Below are positions 7,985 to 11,515 of a stretch of DNA of 11,515 nt, in pieces (position 1 is the first letter of the stretch; each line of letters opens with the position of its first letter). The DNA is from Fluviibacter sp964604465. GTDB taxonomy: Bacteria; Pseudomonadota; Gammaproteobacteria; Burkholderiales; Rhodocyclaceae. Under the pieces are notes generated by a model. It did no database searches. It was not told the origin of the DNA and saw only the letters and a list, made by a program, of their open reading frames with translations. Location: NCBI GenBank assembly GCA_964604465.1, contig CAZRYZ010000043.1, positions 1 to 11,515 on the forward strand, given 5' to 3'. The position numbers and the translations under genes are program-made.

Positions 7985-9076
7985 TCAAGAGATCGCCAGC
8001 ATCCGATCCATGGCTAGCTTGGCCGAAGCAGCCTGTCCCGGAGGGACGCGGATGGCATTGACCACGTGGCCGTCCACCAGGTTTTCTAGCGTCCAGGCAA
8101 GGTGTTGCGGGTCGATGCGTTGCATGGTGGAACACATGCAGACGGTGGGCGCCATGAATTGAACGACTTTGCCCTCCGGCGCCACTTCGCGCGCCAGCCG
8201 TTCAACGAGGTTGAGCTCTGTGCCGACCAGCCAGCGCGTGCCGGGGGGAGCCTCCTTGATGACCTTGACGATGTATTCGGTAGAGCCAATGTAATCGGAA
8301 GCAGCGCAGACTTCGAAGGAGCACTCGGGGTGCGAGATGACCTGCCCTTCCGGGTACTTGGCACGGAAGGCTTCGATATGAGATTCCTGAAACATCTGGT
8401 GCACCGAGCAGTGCCCCTTCCAGAGCAATATCCGGGCGTTACGGATCTGTTCCTGGGTCAGACCACCGCGCGGTTGATCCGGATCCCAGATGACCATCTC
8501 GTCCAAGGGGACACCCATGGTATGCCCGGTCCAGCGGCCCAGATGTTGATCCGGAAAGAACAGGACTTTTGGGCGTTGCTCGAAGGCCCACTTCAGAATC
8601 ACCGGCGCATTCGAGGACGTGCAGACGATACCCCCCCGGTCACCACAGAAGGCCTTCAGGTCGGCTGCGGAATTGATGTAGGTAATCGGTGTGATCTGTT
8701 TGGCCGGGTCTTCGCCCAGCGCCTTTTCCAGCTCACGCCAGCAGCGCTCGACTTTGGTCAGGTTGGCCATGTCAGCCATGGAGCAGCCTGCGGCCAGGTC
8801 CGGCAGAATTGCCGTCTGGTTGGGCTTGGTCATCATGTCGGCCACTTCGGCCATGAAATGGACGCCGCAGAACACGATGTAATCGGCATCCGTCTGGCTG
8901 GCCAGTCTTGAGAGTTTCAGCGAATCGCCGGTCAGGTCGGCATGCTGGTACACATCGGCACGCTGGTAGTGATGGCAGAGGAGCACCGCCTGATTGCCCA
9001 GCGTTTTGCGTGCCGCATTGATTTTGTCCTGACAGGCTTCGTCGGTCAGATCACGGTAATCCTGGAAGTCGCGCAT
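7985..9076 (-). CDS. nadA: Quinolinate synthase NadA
   Basis: The 363-residue enzyme condenses iminoaspartate with dihydroxyacetone phosphate to quinolinate, the second step of de novo NAD synthesis from aspartate, in the cytoplasm. It carries a [4Fe-4S] cluster. Cluster cysteines are expected to be C98 (AAGCSMAD), C223 (KGHCSVHQ) and one of C313/C315 (PTVCMCSTM). Other family features are LLCHHYQRADVYQHAD (32-47) with substrate-binding histidines, GDSLKLSRLA, DYIVFCGVHFMAEVA, and HPECSFEV (249-256). The length agrees with the longer NadA type. The start gives MRDFQDYRDL and has only a weak ribosome site; it lies 23 bases after the rhodanese stop. Neither nadB nor nadC is next to it in this window. 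Confidence 0.97.
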   Translation of the reverse strand: MRDFQDYRDLTDEACQDKINAARKTLGNQAVLLCHHYQRADVYQHADLTGDSLKLSRLASQTDADYIVFCGVHFMAEVADMMTKPNQTAILPDLAAGCSMADMANLTKVERCWRELEKALGEDPAKQITPITYINSAADLKAFCGDRGGIVCTSSNAPVILKWAFEQRPKVLFFPDQHLGRWTGHTMGVPLDEMVIWDPDQPRGGLTQEQIRNARILLWKGHCSVHQMFQESHIEAFRAKYPEGQVISHPECSFEVCAASDYIGSTEYIVKVIKEAPPGTRWLVGTELNLVERLAREVAPEGKVVQFMAPTVCMCSTMQRIDPQHLAWTLENLVDGHVVNAIRVPPGQAASAKLAMDRMLAIS

Positions 9077-9099
9077 GGATCGTATGGCCTATTGCCTGA

Positions 9100-9552
9100 T
9101 TAACCCTGATACCAGGGCAGGTTGTGAAAGCGCCAGCCGCCCAGATTGCCCCGGTGGTTCTGTGCATCCTTGTCGCCCTCGAAGCCTTCGAGGATGTTGA
9201 AGGTGGATGTAAAACCCGCCTCAATGGCCGCACTGGCTGCGGCACGTGAGCGAACACCGCTGCGGCATAGGAATAGCACGAGTGCGTCACGATCCACTTG
9301 GCGGATCAGCTCGCTGATGAAATGCAGGTTGCGATTCATATCGGGGTATTGCACCCAGTCGATTTCGATCGCGCCCGGGACACGGCCTACCCAGTCCCAT
9401 TCGGCGCGGGTGCGGACATCCACGATGACGGCGCTTGGCGCCTCCTGCAAAAGCTGGAAAGCTTCCTGCGGTGTCACTTCGCCGGTGAAATTGAACCCCG
9501 CGCTCTGCGCACGTTCCCTGGCTCGGCTGAGAATGTCGTTCACTGTGCTCAT
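9100..9552 (-). CDS. Rhodanese-like domain protein
   Basis: The 150-residue protein is a single rhodanese domain with a short N-terminal helix (VNDILSRARERAQS). AVIVDVRTRAEWDWVGRVPGA (41-61) is the CH2A-like region. The active loop is CRSGVRS with catalytic C96, and RAAASAAIEAGFTSTFNILEGFEG is the usual C-terminal helix and strand. The end, GNLGGWRFHNLPWYQG, is typical of a proteobacterial single-domain group. Rhodaneses carry persulfide sulfur on the active cysteine; the acceptor is unknown. It is the first gene of a tightly packed leftward run with nadA, ybhP-like and clsB-like genes. Sulfur supply for the NadA iron-sulfur cluster is a possible link but only inference. No signal peptide, so cytoplasmic. 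Confidence 0.93.
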   Translation of the reverse strand: MSTVNDILSRARERAQSAGFNFTGEVTPQEAFQLLQEAPSAVIVDVRTRAEWDWVGRVPGAIEIDWVQYPDMNRNLHFISELIRQVDRDALVLFLCRSGVRSRAAASAAIEAGFTSTFNILEGFEGDKDAQNHRGNLGGWRFHNLPWYQG

Positions 9553-9668
9553 GATGAACTCTTGGTAGTCCGGTTCCGGCGAGGCGCTGCGTTGTGTTTC
9601 GTTGCGACAGGCCGAGGAACCGGTGATTGACGATAGAATTGATGAGTATAAAGGGAAAGGGCAGCTAT
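9553..9668. promoter_or_regulatory. Divergent control region between rhodanese and CDF transporter genes
   Basis: This 116-base gap lies between two divergent starts. It contains an 8-bp perfect inverted repeat, CCGGTTCC (9570-9577) and GGAACCGG (9616-9623), with 38 bases between the arms. A TTGACG at 9627-9632 and TATAAA at 9647-9652 are on the plus strand but only 14 bases apart, too close for a standard promoter. On the minus strand TATACT (9645-9650) is a fair -10 without a clear -35. Promoter positions therefore remain unsettled. Confidence 0.4.
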
Positions 9669-10931
9669 ATGGGAGGGCATCATCATTCCGGACACGGATC
9701 GCATCAACATGGATCCGCGGCCATTATTGACGCGCTGACAGGTGAGCACGCGACGGCGGAATCGAACCGCCTGGTCCGTCGCTCGGTCAATGTCAGCATG
9801 GGCGTCAATGTCGTGTTGTCTCTGGCGCAAATCGTCGTGGGTTGGCTAGCGCACTCCCACAGCTTGCTGGTGGATGGTTTCCACTCGTTTTCCGATCTGT
9901 TGTCGGATTTTCTGGTGCTCTTTGTCGCCCGACACAGTGCCCGTGCCGCCGATGACAACCACCCTTACGGACATGCCCGGCTAGAGACGCTGGCGACCCT
10001 GATCCTAGGGGGCATGTTGCTGGCCATTGGGGGTGGCTTTCTCTATAGCGCTGCCGAACGTGCCGTATCCGTTGAAGCTGCGCCCCCCGTCGAAATGACT
10101 GCCTTCTATGTGGCATTGCTGGCACTAGTGCTCAAGGAGTGGCTGTTCCGTTATATGTTGCGTGTTGCCAAGAAAACAGGGTCTGCCATGCTGATTGCCA
10201 ATGCCTGGCATTCGCGGTCGGATGCGGCCTCATCTCTGGTGGTGGCCATCGGCATTGGCGGAAGTCTGCTGGGCTTTGTGTATGCCGACTTGCTTGCCGC
10301 CGCCATTGTGGGTGCGCTAATCGTCAAAATGGGCTGGCAGTTTTCCTACAGCGCCCTGGAAGAACTGATCGACAAGGGGGCAAGTGATGAGCAGATTCGC
10401 GAGATCCGTCAGGTGATTCGTTCAACCCCGGGGGTGCTCGATCTTCATGAGCTCAGGACGCGCCGTATGGCAGATCGGATTCTGGTCGATGCCCATGTGC
10501 ATGTGGCGGCCCGGATTAGCGTGTCCGAAGGCCACCGCATTGCCGAGCAGGTGCGGGCGAACGTCCGTCAACAGTGCCCCGAGGTGCTGGACATGCTGGT
10601 GCATATCGATCCGGAAGATGATCATCTGGGCGGGAGCGATATTGCGGAAGACTGGTCCCGTGACCGACTGGAAGCCTGGATCGCCAGTGAGTCGGCCCGG
10701 GTCTGGGCAAATCCAGTGTTGGCGCCAGAACGCGTGCAGCTACATTATCTGAACGGTCGTGTGGAGGTGGAAGTGATGTTGCCGCCGAATGCGGCCTGCC
10801 CCGATGAGCCTCGCGCCATTGAGTCAGGCGTAGCGGCATTGCGGGCGGCGGCACGGGCAGCAAATCTGCCGTTGAGCGAATGGACCGTCTATCGACGGCT
10901 GAATGCCCCGAAGGATCTGGATGCACCATAA
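9669..10931 (+). CDS. Cation diffusion facilitator family metal transporter with C-terminal extension
   Basis: The 420-residue inner-membrane protein should export divalent metal ions, probably zinc-like, in exchange for protons. Start chosen at 9669 because GAAAGGG (9655-9661) lies 7 bases upstream; in-frame ATGs at 9627 and 9642 lack this. It opens with a His-rich tail (HHHSGHGSHQHG). Six membrane segments follow, with HxxxD sites in segment 2 (H72, D76) and segment 5 (H181, D185), plus the conserved loop DNHPYGHARLE (96-106). A cytoplasmic ferredoxin-like dimer domain follows (about 230-316) with metal-site candidates H260, H276, H278 and H312. Residues 317-420 form an extra domain absent from standard family members. 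Its last codons overlap an NtrC-like site. Metal specificity cannot be read from sequence alone. Confidence 0.92.
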   Translation: MGGHHHSGHGSHQHGSAAIIDALTGEHATAESNRLVRRSVNVSMGVNVVLSLAQIVVGWLAHSHSLLVDGFHSFSDLLSDFLVLFVARHSARAADDNHPYGHARLETLATLILGGMLLAIGGGFLYSAAERAVSVEAAPPVEMTAFYVALLALVLKEWLFRYMLRVAKKTGSAMLIANAWHSRSDAASSLVVAIGIGGSLLGFVYADLLAAAIVGALIVKMGWQFSYSALEELIDKGASDEQIREIRQVIRSTPGVLDLHELRTRRMADRILVDAHVHVAARISVSEGHRIAEQVRANVRQQCPEVLDMLVHIDPEDDHLGGSDIAEDWSRDRLEAWIASESARVWANPVLAPERVQLHYLNGRVEVEVMLPPNAACPDEPRAIESGVAALRAAARAANLPLSEWTVYRRLNAPKDLDAP

Positions 10932-10938
10932 TTGTGCG
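10922..10938. promoter_or_regulatory. NtrC-like binding site 1 (distal) for glnA
   Basis: TGCAC-N7-GTGCG matches the NtrC consensus TGCACC-N5-GGTGCA in outer half-sites with correct 17-base spacing and one outer mismatch. It overlaps the last two codons and stop of the CDF gene. Its centre is about 160 bp before the predicted glnA start of transcription and 45 bp from site 2, close to four helical turns, fitting cooperative binding on one DNA face. Confidence 0.7.
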
Positions 10939-10966
10939 CCCAGAAGGGGTGCGCTAGCGGGATAAA

Positions 10967-10983
10967 TGCACTAATATGGTGCA
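10967..10983. promoter_or_regulatory. NtrC-like binding site 2 (proximal) for glnA
   Basis: TGCACTAATATGGTGCA has perfect outer half-sites TGCAC and GTGCA with 17-base overall spacing, and also matches the inner G on the right side. This is a close fit to the enterobacterial NtrC enhancer. It is centred about 115 bp before the predicted transcription start, similar to the strong sites at E. coli glnA. Confidence 0.82.
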
Positions 10984-11063
10984 AATAAGGGCGATCTATT
11001 CTGAGGCCTGATTGAAAACCCGCGCCAGCCATACTGAAAGCGCTGAGCTTGTCGTATCATTCT

Positions 11064-11080
11064 TGGCATGGATCCTGCTT
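11064..11080 (+). promoter_or_regulatory. Sigma-54 (-24/-12) promoter of glnA
   Basis: TGGCATG-GATC-CTGCTT fits the RpoN consensus TGGCACG-N4-TTGCW. The invariant GG (11065-11066) and GC (11077-11078) are exactly 12 bases apart. Transcription should begin near 11090. Together with the two upstream NtrC-like sites this predicts induction of glnA under nitrogen limitation. Confidence 0.85.
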
Positions 11081-11121
11081 TAAACGCTGGGCTAGTTTTT
11101 TAATTTTTTTCTGACCGTCTA

Positions 11122-11136
11122 GGCCGCCATGCGGCC
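11122..11136 (+). other. Short GC hairpin in the glnA leader
   Basis: GGCCGC (11122-11127) and GCGGCC (11131-11136) are perfect complements around a 3-base loop, CAT. The hairpin would lie in the untranslated leader, 6 bases before the AGGAG ribosome site. It has no U-tract, so it is not a terminator. It could affect message stability or ribosome access, or be chance. Confidence 0.45.
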
Positions 11137-11154
11137 ATATTGAGGAGAGCAGTT

Positions 11155-11515
11155 ATGACCACCGTGCAAGACGTCCTGAAGCTGGTCAAGGACAACGACG
11201 TCAAGTTCGTCGACTTCCGTTTCACCGATACCCGTGGCAAAGAACAGCACGTTGGCGTGCCGGTCAGCCAGTTCAGCGAAGAGAAGTTCGAAGAAGGCCA
11301 GGCCTTCGACGGCTCGTCAATCAGCGGTTGGAAGGGCATTCAAGCCTCCGACATGCTGCTCATCCCGGATCCTGCCTCGGCTTATATTGATCCGTTCTAC
11401 GATGAAACCACGCTGGTCCTGACCTGTGACGTGGTCGAGCCGACCGACGGCAAGGGCTACGACCGCGACCCGCGTTCGATCGCCAAGCGCGCCGAAGCCT
11501 ACCTGAAGAGCTCGG
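11155..11515 (+). CDS. glnA: Glutamine synthetase type I, N-terminal part (partial)
   Basis: The first 120 codons are present and the gene runs off the right edge; the full enzyme is about 470 residues. GlnA makes glutamine from glutamate, ammonia and ATP and is the main ammonia-assimilating enzyme. Seen: the opening MTTVQDVLKLVKDNDVKFVD; DFRFTDTRGKEQHVGVP (20-36) of the beta-grasp domain; the signature FDGSSISGW (51-59); ASDMLLIPDP (64-73); and CDVVEPTDGKGYDRDPRSIAKRAEAYL, the start of the catalytic domain. The ATG has AGGAG 7 bases upstream. Control by NtrC and sigma-54 is predicted from the upstream sites. The adenylylation-site tyrosine lies beyond the window. Confidence 0.97.
   Translation, partial: MTTVQDVLKLVKDNDVKFVDFRFTDTRGKEQHVGVPVSQFSEEKFEEGQAFDGSSISGWKGIQASDMLLIPDPASAYIDPFYDETTLVLTCDVVEPTDGKGYDRDPRSIAKRAEAYLKSS

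Larger units (their letters stand above)
10932..11154 (+). promoter_or_regulatory. glnA upstream control region
   Basis: The 223 bases between the CDF stop and the glnA ATG hold no gene. They contain part of NtrC-like site 1, all of site 2, a sigma-54 promoter, a T-rich start of the leader (11095-11110), a short GC hairpin and the ribosome site AGGAG (11143-11147). A weak IHF-like match on the minus strand at 11001-11013 lies between the enhancers and promoter but misses two consensus bases. No terminator for the CDF gene is evident, so its transcript may run into glnA. Confidence 0.75.

Noticed and set aside
8102..8911. Long plus-strand open frame of 269 codons opposite nadA
   Set aside because: It lies wholly antisense to a clearly recognised NadA with all cluster cysteines; its translation shows no family features, and long antisense frames are common in GC-rich genes.
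9627..9652. Apparent -35/-10 pair TTGACG and TATAAA before the CDF gene
   Set aside because: The spacer is only 14 bases and transcription would start inside the ribosome site.
10935..10954. Possible third NtrC site or CDF terminator (GCGCCC and GGGTGCGC)
   Set aside because: Half-sites are spaced two bases too far for NtrC, and the stem needs a bulge and has no T-tract, so neither reading is supported.
11095..11117. T-rich run before glnA as a terminator
   Set aside because: No GC-rich hairpin precedes it, and it lies just after the predicted sigma-54 transcription start.

Overview
The window looks like ordinary chromosomal sequence from a betaproteobacterium, probably of the order Neisseriales. 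Evidence for this is the moderately high GC, dense gene packing, the housekeeping genes ychF, gluQ, nadA and glnA, YceI/cytochrome b561 genes, and an NtrC/sigma-54 type glnA promoter. No rRNA, tRNA, CRISPR array, transposase, phage gene or toxin-antitoxin pair was seen. The placement is inferred from protein style and context, not from a search.

Left part (1-3180). A truncated periplasmic adaptor of an RND-type efflux pump is read leftward off the edge. From a shared intergenic region, a small RRM-like protein gene, ychF (ribosome-associated ATPase) and a secreted SYLF-domain protein gene are read rightward. They end at a strong hairpin terminator at 3142-3178, which serves both strands.

Middle (3195-5981). 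A leftward three-gene unit encodes a cytochrome b561 and two different periplasmic YceI proteins, suggesting quinone or isoprenoid-linked redox work at the inner membrane. Divergent from it is gluQ, which makes glutamyl-queuosine on tRNA-Asp. A perfect 20-bp palindrome lies between the two start codons and is the best candidate operator in the window.

Right-middle (5978-9552). Four leftward genes are packed with gaps of 6-27 bases: a rhodanese, nadA (quinolinate synthase, NAD synthesis), an endonuclease/exonuclease/phosphatase-fold protein like YbhP, and a two-HKD cardiolipin synthase like ClsB. The ybhP-clsB pairing matches the enterobacterial ybhP-ybhO pair. The clsB-like gene overlaps gluQ tail to tail by 4 bases.

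Right end (9669-11515). A cation diffusion facilitator with a His-rich N-terminus and an extra C-terminal domain is read rightward. It is followed by a textbook glnA control region: two NtrC-like sites 45 bp apart, a -24/-12 sigma-54 promoter, a short leader hairpin and a strong ribosome site. The first 120 codons of glnA follow. I found no clear new system. The most interesting items are the palindrome at 4977-4996, the double-YceI/b561 unit, and the CDF transporter's C-terminal extension.
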